Assembly: GCA_002077065.1 (NCBI GenBank)
Contig: NAJO01000043.1
Location: 307,283 to 371,282, forward strand
Direction: 5' to 3'
Source: Cryoendolithus antarcticus
Taxonomy: Eukaryota; Ascomycota; Dothideomycetes; Cladosporiales; Cladosporiaceae
Length of the DNA stretch: 64,000 nucleotides
The position numbers and the translations under genes are program-made. Shown here piece after piece: positions 1 through 11,996 of this stretch. Every line of letters starts with the position of its first letter. Within the stretch, counting starts at the first letter, position 1. The notes beneath the pieces were generated by a model. The model made no database searches. It had not been told where the DNA came from and worked only from the letters and a program-made list of their open reading frames with translations.

Positions 1-847
1 TGATGAACGCTGTAGGATATCGAGCCGTGGATGGCAGCTATGCACGATGGGCGTTTGACACGCCATATGTACTGTACAAGACGTGCTGCCTTGTAATAGC
101 ACGCATGACGGTATCACTTGCACTAAGGTCTCTCCGTATCGAGAACAGTAGCGATCTGCAGTGCCATAACCGCGATTCGTATAACCGGAGCTGCTAATGG
201 ACAGCGTTGTAGTATGTCCAGTGCTGCCCTCGTCCGCTCCATCTATCCTGTCGCAGAAGCAGCTTCGTGTCCGAGGCACGTATCAGTATATCATTGGCGT
301 GACTGGGTATGGACGTGCATGAAGATGACTGAGCCACTACTCATCTTGAACACCTGGCCTGGTCGCTGTTGCATAGAAGTACCGGCATGGGGTATGGCAA
401 TTCGAGCTTCCCCATACGAGCGGCAAGTGCGGAAGCTAGCACCACGCGCCACTGGGGCATATCTACATCGACGTGTACACGTCGTGATCACTCATATAAA
501 ACGTACATACCCGACCTGTTGGTTGAGGAGGAGGAGAGAGTCGCGAATATCTGGACAGGCGCGGCGCATTAGGAAGCATATCTCGTGCTGAACGAAAGCC
601 GTATTGCCGACTTCACGGGATCTCATGTCAACGACTCTAGGATCGTCTCCGTTCTAGTAGTCGTTACACATGACGGAGAGGCCTCGAGTTTCCCGCAAGC
701 ATACATCGGACTGAAGCGTCTCCCTAAGCGTAATTACTGCACGACATATGGGCGCGCGACACGGGATCGAGACCGACATCCGCTGGCCAGACCAGCACTG
801 AACGCCGGAGCACCTCGACTCCATATATCTACAGCGGCGTCGCCAAT
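1..847. other. intergenic, 5' of white collar-1
   Basis: No supported gene. The open frames here (for example 214-591 and 585-851) have no recognisable domain and a composition unlike the neighbouring proteins. The stretch probably holds the promoter and 5' UTR of the wc-1 gene that begins at 848. I see no tRNA and no repeat. Confidence 0.5.
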
Positions 848-3800
848 ATGAACGGCTATCAGTATGGAAGCACTGGCTATGGTACCAACGGTACTCCGGC
901 CGGGGGCGCCTCAGGCGGCGGCAATATGTTCAACATGGCGCAAGACGGCATGACTGGGGCGATGGGAAGTGGACAGACCTTGGACGACATCGTCAACCAG
1001 AACGCAGACGTCATGCGGCGGCAATCCATGCCGCCGCAATACGCCGGGGTCCATCAGGGCGACTTCGACGAGAGCATGCGGAATATGTCTGGGATGATGG
1101 AGTTCAATGGTGGGTCGCCAGCCGGGCCCATAACAGGGTACCAGTTCGACCCCAGTCTTGCGATTGATGCTGGAGAGTCGACAGCAGTCGCAGCGGCGAT
1201 CGCACCAAGGGCGAGAACAGGCGATCACAGTCGGCGGCAGTCTGGCGTGGACATTGCTCTGAACACTTCATTCCCGAATATGCCCCAGGACTACAGCGGT
1301 ATCATGTCTGCCAACGCCGCGTTCTCATCTCCAGCGCATCAGCAAAGTGCGATGGACTTGGGCATGGACAGCCCGTATGTTGCGCCGGCCATGGGTGGGC
1401 AGATTGATTACGCCGTTGACCCTAGCGGAGTGCCAAACCCGGCCGGTGCGGAGACGATGCACATGAACATGTACAGTCAACCGCAGTTCAATCAACGAAT
1501 GGTGCAGGCATCTCTGGGACCGCCATCACAGACAAGTAACACCGCACACACACCTTCACGTGATCCGGGTGGTGGCACGCCTTATGGCAACAGACCTGGC
1601 GTAAATGCATCGCGCAACCCATCTCGCACGCAGAGCATGCGTCTCGGCAATACGTCTAGCCCGCGACCGAAGCTTAATACGCCACGTTCCTCGACGATGG
1701 GCGGCACAACTCCTACACAGCCCCAGCAGCCGCGACGGCGGGAGTCCAGAGACGAAGGGTTTCCTGCGCAGCCACAATATCCCGTGAAAGACTCTGCGCA
1801 AGACCGCGGAGTGAATACTGTTAGTCGGTATGACGGTGTGAATGGACCTATCCCGATCTCGAATCAGAACTACAACCCGAACAACCAGGGCTTCGCCTGG
1901 GAACCGCGGGAAGGAGGATGGCCTTCAACATTAGCAGGCAAGCCGCATTCGCAGACTTCGTATCGAGGGGCGTATTCCTCGACGGGGTTTGACATGCTTG
2001 GGGTTTTGGTGGGCACCTTCGGACCAAGCTCTAACAGGAACACAATGCTGACATCGCGTAGATGCGGGTGGCCACGCGACCGAACCCCAAAATCAACATC
2101 GGCTCTGTCGATCTGTCATGTGCATTTGTGGTATGCGACGCCAGCGAGCACGACTTCCCCATCGTGCACATAAGTACGTCAGAGCCTTGCGATTTGTTTG
2201 AACAATTCCACCGCTGACAATACAAAGGCGACAACTTCGAGCGCTTGACCGGCTACACCAAGCATATGATCCTGGGGCGCAATTGCCGCTTCCTCCAGTC
2301 GCCTGACGGAAACGTCACAGCAGGCGTTCGTCGGAAGTACGTCGACGATGACTCTGTGCTGTACCTGAAGAACATGATCAATATGCGACAAGAGTCGCAA
2401 ATCTCACTCATCAACTATCGAAGAGGCGGACAGCCGTTCATGAATTTATTGACTATGATCCCGATCTCTTGGGAAGATAGCACCCAGGTCAAGTACTTCG
2501 TCGGGTTCCAGGTGGATCTGGTCGAGCAGCCCTCAGCAGTCACAAATAAGAACCCCGATGGAACTTACAGCATCAACTATCAGAGAGGCATGTCGATGCC
2601 GCCATACGTGCTCAATGCGCCTGAGATAGCTACTCAAACGGAACCAGGGCAGACAGTGCCTCGTGATGATGTTTCGACAATCCTGAGCACGATAGGCTCA
2701 GGCGAGTCAGAGTATGCGAAGCGCATGTGGGACAAGGTGGGTTGTAATGCACGATGCATATGCGTTCGCGATCTAAACGAAGTAGCTGCTGACAGACCAA
2801 ACAGGTGCTTCTTGAAAACACGGACGATGTCGTGCATGTCCTTTCACTCAAAGGTCTCTTTCAATGGGTCTCGCCATCATCATCGCGAGTATTGGAGTAC
2901 GAGCCTAGCGAGCTCATCGGCATGGCTTTGAGCTCTGTCTGTCACCCCAGTGACATTGTGCCTACAACTCGAAGTCTGAAGGACACCTCGACCGGCGCAT
3001 CGGTAGACGTCGCGTTCCGAATACGACGCAAAAACAGCGGCTACATGTGGTTTGAAGCACACGGCTCGCTTCACACCGAGCAGGGTAAAGGTCGAAAGTC
3101 GATCATCATGGTCGGCCGTGAGCGCCCAGTGTACACACTCAGCAAAAGCGACATCCTTGCGACCGGCGGCATCGGCGAAAACGAGCTTTGGACCAAAATG
3201 TCCACCTCCGGCATGTTCCTCTTCGTCTCCTCGAACGTGCGACAGCTCCTCGACCGTCAGCCGGAAGACATGGTGGGCATTAGCATTCAGTCCCTGACCC
3301 GCCAAGAGTCCCGCGGTGACTTCAATCGCATCCTCGAGCACGCTCGCACAGGCAAGAAGGCCTCAGTCAAGCATGAGATGATCAATCGTCGCGGCCAGGT
3401 CTTGTCGGCCTACACAACCCTGTACCCTGGCGACGCCCTGGAAGGCCAGAAACCGACTTTCATCGTCGCGCAAACCCGCCTGATTAAGTATTCCCGCGGC
3501 ACGCCCTCCATCAGACCGCCCATGTACTCCAAAGATGACCGCGGCTCCAACGAGTCCGGCCAGTCCGCCATCTCTGGTATGACTGGAATGACCGACTCCC
3601 GCACCCACCGTGGCGACACTACCCCCCAGTCCTCCACGAACGGCGGCCGCTATATGAACACCAATGGCTCCGCCATAACGTACAGTGGCCAGAACGGTCT
3701 GATCATAGGACGGCAAGACCACTCCCTAGCATCTGAAGACAATCTCTTTGATGAGCTGAAGACCACGAAGCCTTCGTCCTGGCAATACGAGATCCGACAA

Positions 3801-4380
3801 CTGGAGAAGAAGAATCGCATGCTAGCTGAAGAGGTGCAGGCGCTGATTGCGGCTAAGAAGAAGAGGAAGAGGAGGAAAGGGGCAGGGAATCAGCAAAAGG
3901 ATTGTGCGAACTGTCATACGAGGGTTACGCCGGAGTGGCGGAGAGGACCAAGTGGGCAGAGGGATCTGTGTAATAGTTGTGGCTTGCGGTGGGCGAAAGT
4001 CGTAAGCAATCTCGTCTACTCACCCGCAAGGCTTACACAATTCTAACCATCAGCTACAGAACGGGAGAGTCTCCCCACGCACCTCCTCTCAACATTCCGC
4101 CGGCGGCTCGGACAAAGCGTCCAAGACTTCCGCCTCGCCGCGTCACACCTTTACGAACGCGCCTGCTGGTGCCGGGGGGCCTTCGTCTGCCGCGCCTGGT
4201 GCTGGGAGCAGCAATAGCGCGACGTCCGGATTCAAGCATGAGAGTCCAGGTGTGCAGAACACGTCGGCGAGTGGCAGAGAGAGTCCACGCGCGCAGAGAC
4301 CGCCTGACGGGCACTCGGCGAGCATGGAGGGCGCTAGTGGGGTGCCGGATAGTATTGATGAGGGGGTGGAGCCGGATTGA
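848..4380 (+). CDS. wc-1: White collar-1 blue-light receptor / GATA transcription factor
   Basis: Blue-light photoreceptor and transcription factor that acts in the nucleus with WC-2. My model has five exons: 848-2008, 2062-2173, 2228-2736, 2805-4001 and 4060-4380, giving 1,099 residues; all four introns (53, 54, 68 and 58 bp) have GT-AG ends and keep frame. The LOV domain carries the flavin-adduct motif GRNCRFLQ with the photoactive Cys near residue 444. Two further PAS regions follow (around '[20 protein letters not shown]' and '[20 protein letters not shown]'). A basic stretch KKKRKRRKG precedes one GATA zinc finger, C-x2-C-x18-C-x2-C, with cysteines near 961, 964, 983 and 986; the 18-residue loop is typical of WC-1/WC-2. 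The N-terminal 380 residues are low-complexity and rich in Gly, Ser, Pro and Gln. The ATG at 848 is the first in frame; the start is less certain than the rest. Confidence 0.95.
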
Positions 4381-5643
4381 GCGTGCTACTGCGTGCGATG
4401 GGTGTGATAATTGAGCGACTTGGTGGGCTTCACTTGGCTACTTGAGTGGGGAGAACTGCTTTGCATAGCTGGTGTGTCGATACCCAAATTTGAGAAGTCA
4501 CGACTCGAGTGCGTTCCTGGCGTGCACGATGTGTCAGCTCGAGTCAGATATGAGCGCGCCATGGAGTGAGAGGGCTAATGCTATAAGTGATACCCTCACG
4601 GCGAGACATCTGAGGCAATGGAAGCCGACGGCTGCAATCTTCCTGACTGGCTGGAGCTTATGATCAGCATATAGGGCGGGATGAAGAGCAGAGCTAGACG
4701 TGACAGGAAAGTGTCGTTGTGCATATCCCAATCCCTTGGCTGTTCATGATTTCTGTGATCCATGAACGAGCTCTTCCGCGTATGGCCATGCGTTCCTGGA
4801 TGCGCAGCAAGCACTGGGAGATATCCTCCTTGCCCTAGGCTGTTTATATCGCAGCAGTCTCGAGGCCTCTCCATACTTCTCCATCGCTCCTCCCCATGCT
4901 GGCCTTGTTGCTCATCGCTTACATCGCTCTCACATCACCCCGGTAGTCGGGTGCCACCGAGCATGCAGGATGCAGATCTCCCATCCTCCAACCCCACCAA
5001 AGCTCCACTGCCGAACAAACAAGCACCCAACTGCTACTCGCCTCGTCGAATCACAAGTCTGCCTCGGTTCTTGATCGTCTCTGCGCACCACTCGGATCGC
5101 GAGCGCAGCAGACTTCACGGACAAACGTCCGGCATTCGGGCAGCAAGCCACGAGCAAGGCATGGAGCTATTCCAAGATAGTACCGTACAGCCAGGCAAAG
5201 TCAATTCCGACTCCAATCGCCATTCTCCTTTCCCCTACCGCATCCTCGACTAGCTGAATAGTAAGCACGCCATTCTGCCCAAGTGCACCCTGGAGAGCGT
5301 CCCGGGGTTCGTTCATTCGCTACTCTACGTACATACTTTCTTTTCTTGGGCGGGTTGTACATTATCATCACTATACCGCATCCTGCATCCTTCGCTCGAG
5401 GTACCACACTTCTGCAGATCATTCTATCTGAAACATCAACGCACACGAACGACGTCTGTGCAAATTCCCAACAACTCGGTCGCGGGCTGCACGACATTGA
5501 AGGTATATTGGCGCTACCGTATAGTGTTGGACGGGTGGTTGGTGTGACGCCGCGCAAATAATCGCGCGCGAAGGCGCTTCTTTGCCCGCTCATCGGAAAG
5601 CAGAGGCGCATCTGCGAGGTGAAGAGACGGCTTTGGCGCAAAG
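4381..5643. other. intergenic between wc-1 and Ras-like gene
   Basis: About 1.26 kb without a supported gene. The open frames at 4762-5253 (+) and 5201-5641 (-) have no domain and are rich in residues from pyrimidine-rich DNA. The stretch probably holds the wc-1 3' UTR and the promoter of the GTPase gene. Confidence 0.45.
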
Positions 5644-6486
5644 ATGGCAGACGCAGGCATGCAGAAGATCAGTATCACTGTGTGCGGCGACGGCGGGTGT
5701 GGCAAAAGTTCAATCACGCTGAGACTCGTGAGGAGTCAATGGACGCATGAGTACGCCTCCCCTCCTCCTCCTACATATCTTGCGCATATCCTGATAGAAC
5801 CCTCCTAGATACGACCCCACGATCGAAGACTCCTACTCCGTTACCCGCACCCTCGCCGGCACAACCTACGCCCTCTCCCTAACCGACACCGCCGGGCAGG
5901 AGGAATACCGCTCCTTATGGTCCAGCTCGAACCTCTCCTCAGACGCCTTCCTGCTAGTCTACGACATCACATCCACCTCCTCCCTCGCAGCGCTAGACTT
6001 CTACGTCAACATGCTCGAAGTGGAACGGGATAACCGGGCGGAGCTGGGGCGCACGCAGCCGGTGGGGATTGTTGTGGGGAACAAATGCGATTTGCAGGGA
6101 CTCAGGGAGGTCAGTTCGAGGGAAGGAGTGGAGTGGGCGAAGCAGAGGGGATTTGGGTTCATGGAGACGAGCGCGAGGGAGATGGTCAATATCGAGGAGA
6201 CGTTTGCCAGTGCGTTCCTACCTAGGTTCCCTACCTTCTCCTTGACGAAATACTGACAGCGAGTGCAGGTATCATCCGCCGCGTCGTAGAAGCGCGCAAA
6301 AACGCCGCCGCGGGCATCGTGCCAGAGCTGCCTTCGAGTTCGGCGCGGACTACGCCGCTGAGTCCTATACCGCTGGATGAGAAGCTCGCGGCTGAGGAGG
6401 CTGCTGCTGCGGAGCAAAGGCGGAATATGGGCGCGAAGCCGAGAAGCAGATGGAAGAGCACCTTCAGCGCGCTAAAGTGTTGGTGA
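5644..6486 (+). CDS. Ras-family small GTPase
   Basis: Signalling GTPase switch. Three exons, 5644-5750, 5809-6209 and 6269-6486, with introns of 58 and 59 bp, encode 241 residues. The G motifs are complete: P-loop GDGGCGKSS (residues 15-23), effector loop YDPTIEDSY identical to Ras, DTAGQEEY with the catalytic Gln, NKCD, and ETSAR in place of ETSAK. The first join (ga|a) restores HEYDPTIED and the third (a|gt) restores TFASIIRRVVEARKN, so the splicing is well supported. The C-terminal tail is Ala- and Glu-rich and ends ...RSRWKSTFSALKCW. A single Cys is next to last, so there is no canonical CAAX prenylation box; either membrane attachment differs or a last exon is missed. I cannot assign it to Ras1, Ras2, Rsr1 or another subfamily. 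Confidence 0.9.
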
Positions 6487-7008
6487 GAGCCTGTAAGATC
6501 TGACTGGCTGGACGAAATGTGTTGAGACGAGTACTGAGGTGTAACTATATCTGCTGCGTTGTGAGCGAGGGGCAGGGCGTTTGAGTGAGGGTGATGGATT
6601 GATGATAGAAGTGTCTGGAGTCTTTTGATAGATCGTGTATATTTCGCCAGAGGATGGTCTTCCTGGCCGAAGTGAGCCGCGTCACAGTGCGTTGCTTCTG
6701 AAGAAGCTCGATCTCGCTCTCTCTATCCTAGGCTTCGCCGTTTGTAGCTGCGCCTGTCAAACCAGGAGCAATGCCATGCTGTGCCACTGAGCCTTCGGGT
6801 ATCATGTCACAAACTCCAACGCCCGATATGTGGCCCTCCAGAGCCGAAGCGAGGCCGGATAGGACGTCGCCACTTCACGGCCTCCCATTAGCCGCATATG
6901 CTCTCAACAATGTTCCCTTCGCCTAGAAAGAGCTGCTCACTTGACGATCTCGTTAGAGCCATTGTTGCGATCTCTCACCACGTCAAACCTTGATCGCACC
7001 TCCAGCGT
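6487..7008. other. intergenic, convergent 3' regions
   Basis: Short stretch between the convergent GTPase and OXR1 genes. No gene, RNA or repeat seen; it must hold both 3' UTRs and polyadenylation sites. Confidence 0.5.
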
Positions 7009-8028
7009 TCATCCCCCAACCCACCACAGCTCCACGCCCACAACCCCAAAACCCCTCCCCTCCTCGCTCAACCCTTCATTGCCAAACGTCAAGCTCGCCT
7101 CGCTGATGCCAGTTCGCAAATCCTGATCCAGCCATAATCCGTACTTCCCATCCTCCCCTCCTCCAACACTCAGAAACTCCGTCTCACAGTAAATACTAAA
7201 ATCATTCAACCCCGTATAAGGAAACGCCTTGAATCTGATCGCCTCACTTGGCGTCGCCGTCCCGCTCCCATTCGGCGTTGGTGAATTCGACGACGGCGTC
7301 CGCGGCAGCGCGCCGATAGTCGTCATCCGCACCGCATGCGTCGTGTCTTCGCTCGGCGGCGGCGGCAAGCTCGACAGATCTGGTAAGGCTGGCAGCCGGA
7401 ATGCGCGCCAGAGGAAGCACTCGCCGCTGCCGTAGTAGGAGGGATGTGGCCGTGGGGCATCGGAGAGGTATGCGCCGAAAGTCCCCTTTTGGGCGTCGCG
7501 GATCACGAGGACGAAGCCACCGCGTTTGCCGCTGTGGGAGGAGCAGAGGGCGTAGAGGGTTGAGAGGGCGGAGCCGTGTTGGGCTAGGGAGTAGGTTAGG
7601 GACCACGTACTCAGCAGCTGTAGCCGCGGTGGTAAGAGCAATCGGATCTCTTCAGCGAGGCTTTTGGACAGTAGTCGAGACTGTCGGGATGTGGAAGCTG
7701 TGTAGCCGGCTAGCGTCAAAGGTGTGAGAGGAGGCGGTTGAAAGGGCGACAATCGCCGCGTTGTGGGGGGAGGCGGTTGGTAGTAGCCTGTTGAGGGATC
7801 TGTCATGGAGCCATTGTAGTTTGCGCTTAGGGCACGGGCTAGAGGCGTGGGAGCTTCGTCTATGGACATTCTGCGCAAGACACCCGAGACTGTGTAGGAG
7901 ACTGGTTCGGTGAGGTAGTTGATGGCGGAGGAGAAGGGGGAGAAGTTGGAAGATTGCCGTTTTGGCCCGGGCGGTGGGGTGTGGGAGATGGTGGGCTGGT
8001 CGGGGAGTTGGGGGAAGGAGGAGGACAT
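7009..8028 (-). CDS. oxr1: TLDc-domain protein, oxidation resistance protein 1
   Basis: OXR1-type protein, linked in other fungi to oxidative-stress resistance and V-ATPase regulation. A single exon encodes 339 residues. The first 120 residues are Pro- and Ser-rich and look disordered. A complete TLDc domain follows, starting near 'EEIRLLLPPRLQLLSTWSLT' and running to the end: 'SLAQHGSALSTLYALC', 'VLVIRDAQKGTFGAYLSD', 'GSGECFLWR', 'FSIYCETEFLSVGGG', and the closing 'FGVVGVELWWVGG', the usual TLDc end. A low-complexity insert of about 40 residues (SSNSPTPNGSG region) interrupts the domain, as is common in filamentous fungi. The stop is TGA. The gene is divergent from the chitin synthase activator. 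Confidence 0.9.
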   Translation of the reverse strand: MSSSFPQLPDQPTISHTPPPGPKRQSSNFSPFSSAINYLTEPVSYTVSGVLRRMSIDEAPTPLARALSANYNGSMTDPSTGYYQPPPPTTRRLSPFQPPPLTPLTLAGYTASTSRQSRLLSKSLAEEIRLLLPPRLQLLSTWSLTYSLAQHGSALSTLYALCSSHSGKRGGFVLVIRDAQKGTFGAYLSDAPRPHPSYYGSGECFLWRAFRLPALPDLSSLPPPPSEDTTHAVRMTTIGALPRTPSSNSPTPNGSGTATPSEAIRFKAFPYTGLNDFSIYCETEFLSVGGGEDGKYGLWLDQDLRTGISEASLTFGNEGLSEEGRGFGVVGVELWWVGG

Positions 8029-9081
8029 GATGGGTGTTTGCTAGCATGAGCTGATGGCGTGCATCGAAAGGACGAGCCGGATAGGGTGGGAATCAACTAG
8101 CTTACGTTGCTGTGACGTGAAGGTGGCATTGTGGTGTTGCAAGCCAGCTTGAAGCAGTGGATGAGAGACAGGGTTCCCTGTTGTGCCTCCCTGTTGTGCC
8201 TGACACGGGCCGCCCAACCTTCAACCTTGAAAACGCCATGCATGTGATGTGCATTGGAAGTGCATGCCGTGTATCGCGATGGTGGAGAGATGCTTGAGCA
8301 GCTTGACAAACGACTGCAGCATCGTGCCCTGAATATTGGAGTCGTGCAGGGCCGACGACGTTCATGATCATTGTAGGCAGACTATAGTGAAGCATACAGC
8401 ACGGGGAAGCTACGACGCTCGACACTACTACGGAGAATCTCATCACAAAGTGCAGCACACTTGAATCCAAGTACCCGTCTGCACGCCGCGCTGCACCTTC
8501 CACCGCAGGCCTGATGAATCTGAGCTTCCGCGACTTCGCAGATGCTACCGGTCTGGAGGGCCTGGTCAGCGGTGGGATTGCCAACATGGGTCGGGCAGGT
8601 GAGACACGCAACATCTGCCAGGCTGTGCAACGTGGTCGGCCTCTCCCAGGCTGTCGCGAAGCGGGCTGTGCGCACTTGACCACACTCTCCCCACCGAGTT
8701 CAACGTGGTTGACATTGACCCTCGAGATGCTATGCAACGATTTGACAGATCGCAATCATCGCATCTCTATCTGCAGGATACATGTATTGCCTGAGCTGGA
8801 TTCGGAGGTGAGGTGAAGCGTCGTGAGGTCGGTACGTCACTTTCGATGTTGATGCATGAAACACCTGCAGTATGCGGTACATGTACAGCATTCAAAAGTA
8901 TATGTCTTTGCCCATCTAACACCGCACCTTCATGTCTCCAACTGATCCTCGATACAGAGGTACTGGACTTATAGATAATGGCTGACTCAAGTCACAGCTA
9001 CTTCTCATAAGTACAAGCTCCGAACATCATTGACCAGCAACACAAACCGAAACGATCGTGCATAGCCTTGCGTGTACAGCC
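8029..9081. promoter_or_regulatory. divergent intergenic region, oxr1 / chs4-like
   Basis: About 1.05 kb between two divergently transcribed genes, so it should contain both promoters. Open frames such as 8102-8755 (-) have no domain and I do not call them. No specific motif can be supported. Confidence 0.4.
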
Positions 9082-11517
9082 ATGGCCTACCAATACCAGC
9101 AAAGCTCAAGCATGAGCGCAACATTCGTCCCAGGTGGATTCGATGACTTCTACCAACCTCCACCACCGCCTGAGCTTGTCGCGCCAGAGCCTCAACGACA
9201 CATGCCCGAGATGTCGACAAACATTCAGCAAGGCATCCAGAACATGTCCTTCAACCGAGAATCGACACCTGGACCTGTGACTTATGACTACAACCAGCAC
9301 GCTGCCGCGATTGAAGTGCCTCACCTCTCACCGTTCCCGAAAGTCAACACGACATCCGCCAGCGTACCCCCCAGCGACGATGAGCTCGAGGCTACGCTTG
9401 AAGCTGCCCGTGTGATGGTGCTGAACTCAAACGATCCGGAGATGCAGCTTGCTTGGGCAGCAGACGTACTGGTCTACGTTGGAGTAAGTGCGGACAATGC
9501 GGAGCGCGAGGCTGCGATCAAGGCACTGAGTGCTAGACCAGCCACACCCAGGATTGAACATCAGCTGAAAGAGGATGCGAAGAGCATTGTCACTTTTCTC
9601 GCGGATCAACACCATCCCAAGGCTGAATTTTTGCGAGGTATGTGGCTGGAGTGGGGACGTTTCGGGGAGCGGGAGGATAAGAAGGAGGCGTTCAGATGCT
9701 ACTCGAGAGCAGCGGACAGAGGATACGCGAGGGCTGAGTACCGCATCGGTATGCTATATGAGAGTTACAACGATCCAGCAAAAGCACTCAGACACTACAA
9801 CCGCGGGATTGATGCTGGAGATGCAGCGTCATGCTATCGCCTCGGCATGATGACGCTGAGAGGGCAGCATGGACAACCGCTCGACCATGCGAAGGCCATT
9901 GAGCTGATCAAAACATCGGCACAGAAGGCAGACGAGAATGCCGCGCAAGGTGCGTACGTGTATGGCATGCTGCTGGCCAGACAGCTGCCTCAGCTCGAGA
10001 TTCCAGAGTCCGTTTTACCGTTCAACGAGTATCAGGCCCGGGTCAACATAGAGAAAGCGGCGTACCTGAAGTTCGCAAAAGCGCAGACGAAGATGGGATC
10101 GGCTTACGAGCTGGGCTCGCTGGGCTGTCCTTTTGATCCGGCGCTGTCGATGCACTACAACGCATTGGCGTCACGACAAGGGGAGGCAGAGGCAGATATG
10201 GCGCTAAGCAAGTGGTTCCTCGTTGGACATGAAGGGCTGTTCGCGAAGAACGAAGAGCTCTCCTATACCTACGCCCAGCGCGCAGCGCACCTTGGTCTTT
10301 CAACGGGAGAATTCGCACTTGGCTACTTTAACGAGATCGGCATGTACGTGCCTGTCGATCTCAACAAGTCACTCGAATGGTATACGAAAGCCTCGAACAA
10401 CGGCAATGAGGATGCGAAAGGGCGCATCGAAGCGCTCGCACGCAAACAAGTGCTGTCACGGAAGGACCACGAGACGGTGGCGATCACGCGAATCAAGTCA
10501 CAATACGGCTCACAGCACGGCGTTCGACCGGAGAGGTTCAAGCAAGCATAGCCGTCACGGCTGGCGCAGTCGGTGACAGCAGACGGGAACGGCGCCTCGT
10601 ACAGTCAGACTGAAACGGTACAACAGCCACCTCCGCGAGCTTCGTCGATCACCCCATACCCAGTCGAAGACGGACCACCGACAGTGCCAGGCGGTGTGCG
10701 CCCAGCATCAATTGCGCCCTACCCACTCGAGGATGGTCTACCACCACATGCTTCCTCAAGACTCGGCCCAAGCGGAGGCTTCTTCAATGCGTCTCACCCA
10801 CCCAGACCAGCGACGACCATCAACGCCGACATGCGACCAAGCTCTGCTTTTCAGCTGAGTCCGGATCTGCGCAGTAGTTCGACTCACTCACTCCCGCAAG
10901 TGCCAGTGCATCAACAATACCCAAACCCTCGACCTCAGCAACCGCCCATTAACAACGGCTACCCACCAGCCCGGCCAACGACAGCACTCCACTCACCCGA
11001 TCCTCGAGTACGGCTAGGAGCAGGTCAGCGCATCGCTTCGGGGCCAGCGAATATGCAGCCATACCAGCAGCAACGTCCGCCTCCGCTCTCCGTGCCATCA
11101 ACGCCACAACCCAGCCAGCTGCAGCAATCGCAATTTCAACCTCAACCCCCCGCGCAAAGACTAGACATCGGCTTCGTCGCCCCGCCTGATGACCGTAGAG
11201 CACGGCAATACGGTCCACGTCCTTCGCCGTCGCCTGCAGTAACATCGCAGTCCGGCAGACTTCCGATGCAGGCTGAGCCGCAACCTGCAAGGACGAGTTC
11301 GAGACCGCCGGCACCACCGCCTGACAGCAGGGTGAGTCCGAAGCCGAATGCTACTGCAGCTGCGCCGAAGCCGCCGGTGAAGGACAGCATGGGTAGTGGT
11401 ACGCCGCCCAAGCTTACAAGCAGCGCGACGGCAAAGCCGCCTGGCAAGGGTCCGAAGACGTTCGAGGAGATGGGCGTGCCGGCTAGTAAGAAGGAGGGGG
11501 AGTGTTGTGTTATGTAA
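9082..11517 (+). CDS. Sel1-repeat chitin synthase activator (CHS4/SKT5-like), interrupted by in-frame TAG
   Basis: Homologue of the CHS4/SKT5 family, which binds and activates class IV chitin synthase (Chs3-type) at the plasma membrane. ATG at 9082 starts MAYQYQQSSS. After a disordered N-terminus, Sel1-like repeats fill residues about 165-470, for example 'DKKEAFRCYSRAADRGYARA' and 'NKSLEWYTKASNNGNEDAKG', ending in the family-typical 'AITRIKSQYGS'. At 10549-10551 the frame meets TAG (codon 490). The same frame then stays open for 321 more codons: a Pro/Ser-rich tail ending 'KGPKTFEEMGVPASKKEGECCVM', with CCVM a farnesylation CAAX box. Family members are expected to end in this CAAX box, so the two halves belong together. 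A 48-bp frame-keeping intron at 10522-10569 would remove the stop but has a poor GTTCGA donor and no branch point. Premature stop, odd intron, readthrough and sequencing error all remain open. Confidence 0.8.
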
Positions 11518-11996
11518 AGCCACGTGGGCGAGAAGATGTAATAGTAGCGGGTTGTAAGATCTAATGAGAGATGTATCACAAGCATCGCAAAACGCGTACG
11601 GGGCACTGGGCTTCCTCAGCAATACATTGTCACTGTTGCCGCACACGAGGTCTACTACCTGCGGCTAAAGCAAGAACTCTTGAGTCGAAGTCGCAGTGCT
11701 GAACGACGTCCTTGCCATAGCGACGAGAAGTCCTGCGACATGCAAGTGCATGCTGCATTCCGCAACGATGCAAGCACTCAACACGCTCCGCTCATGCCAT
11801 GCATTCCCAGAGACGAGCAATCTCTCGCATACATCTGCGCATCCTATTTCTTACGAGTGCCCAAGCGGGAACATAGTCTATCAGCAGCTTCAAACAGCAT
11901 TGCATTACGGAAATCGCAGCAACCTCATCGGACAGAAGTAGATTGGCTCGATCTCCGGACTCGTCCGGCATGGCTTTCGGCGCATCTTTGCACAGC
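11518..11996. other. intergenic
   Basis: Contains the 3' UTR of the chitin synthase activator and the promoter of the small secreted protein. No other gene supported. Confidence 0.45.

Noticed and set aside
4762..5253. 163-codon plus frame upstream of the GTPase gene
   Set aside because: Low-complexity Ser/Pro/Cys composition without domain; not called.
8102..8755. 217-codon minus frame between oxr1 and the chitin synthase activator
   Set aside because: No domain or splice context, and its His/Arg/Ser-rich composition is that of chance frames in GC-rich DNA.
10522..10569. Intron removing the TAG in the chitin synthase activator
   Set aside because: Length is a multiple of three and the frame is kept, but the donor GTTCGA is far from the GTRNGN used elsewhere and no CTRAY branch point is present. 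Not used in the annotation.
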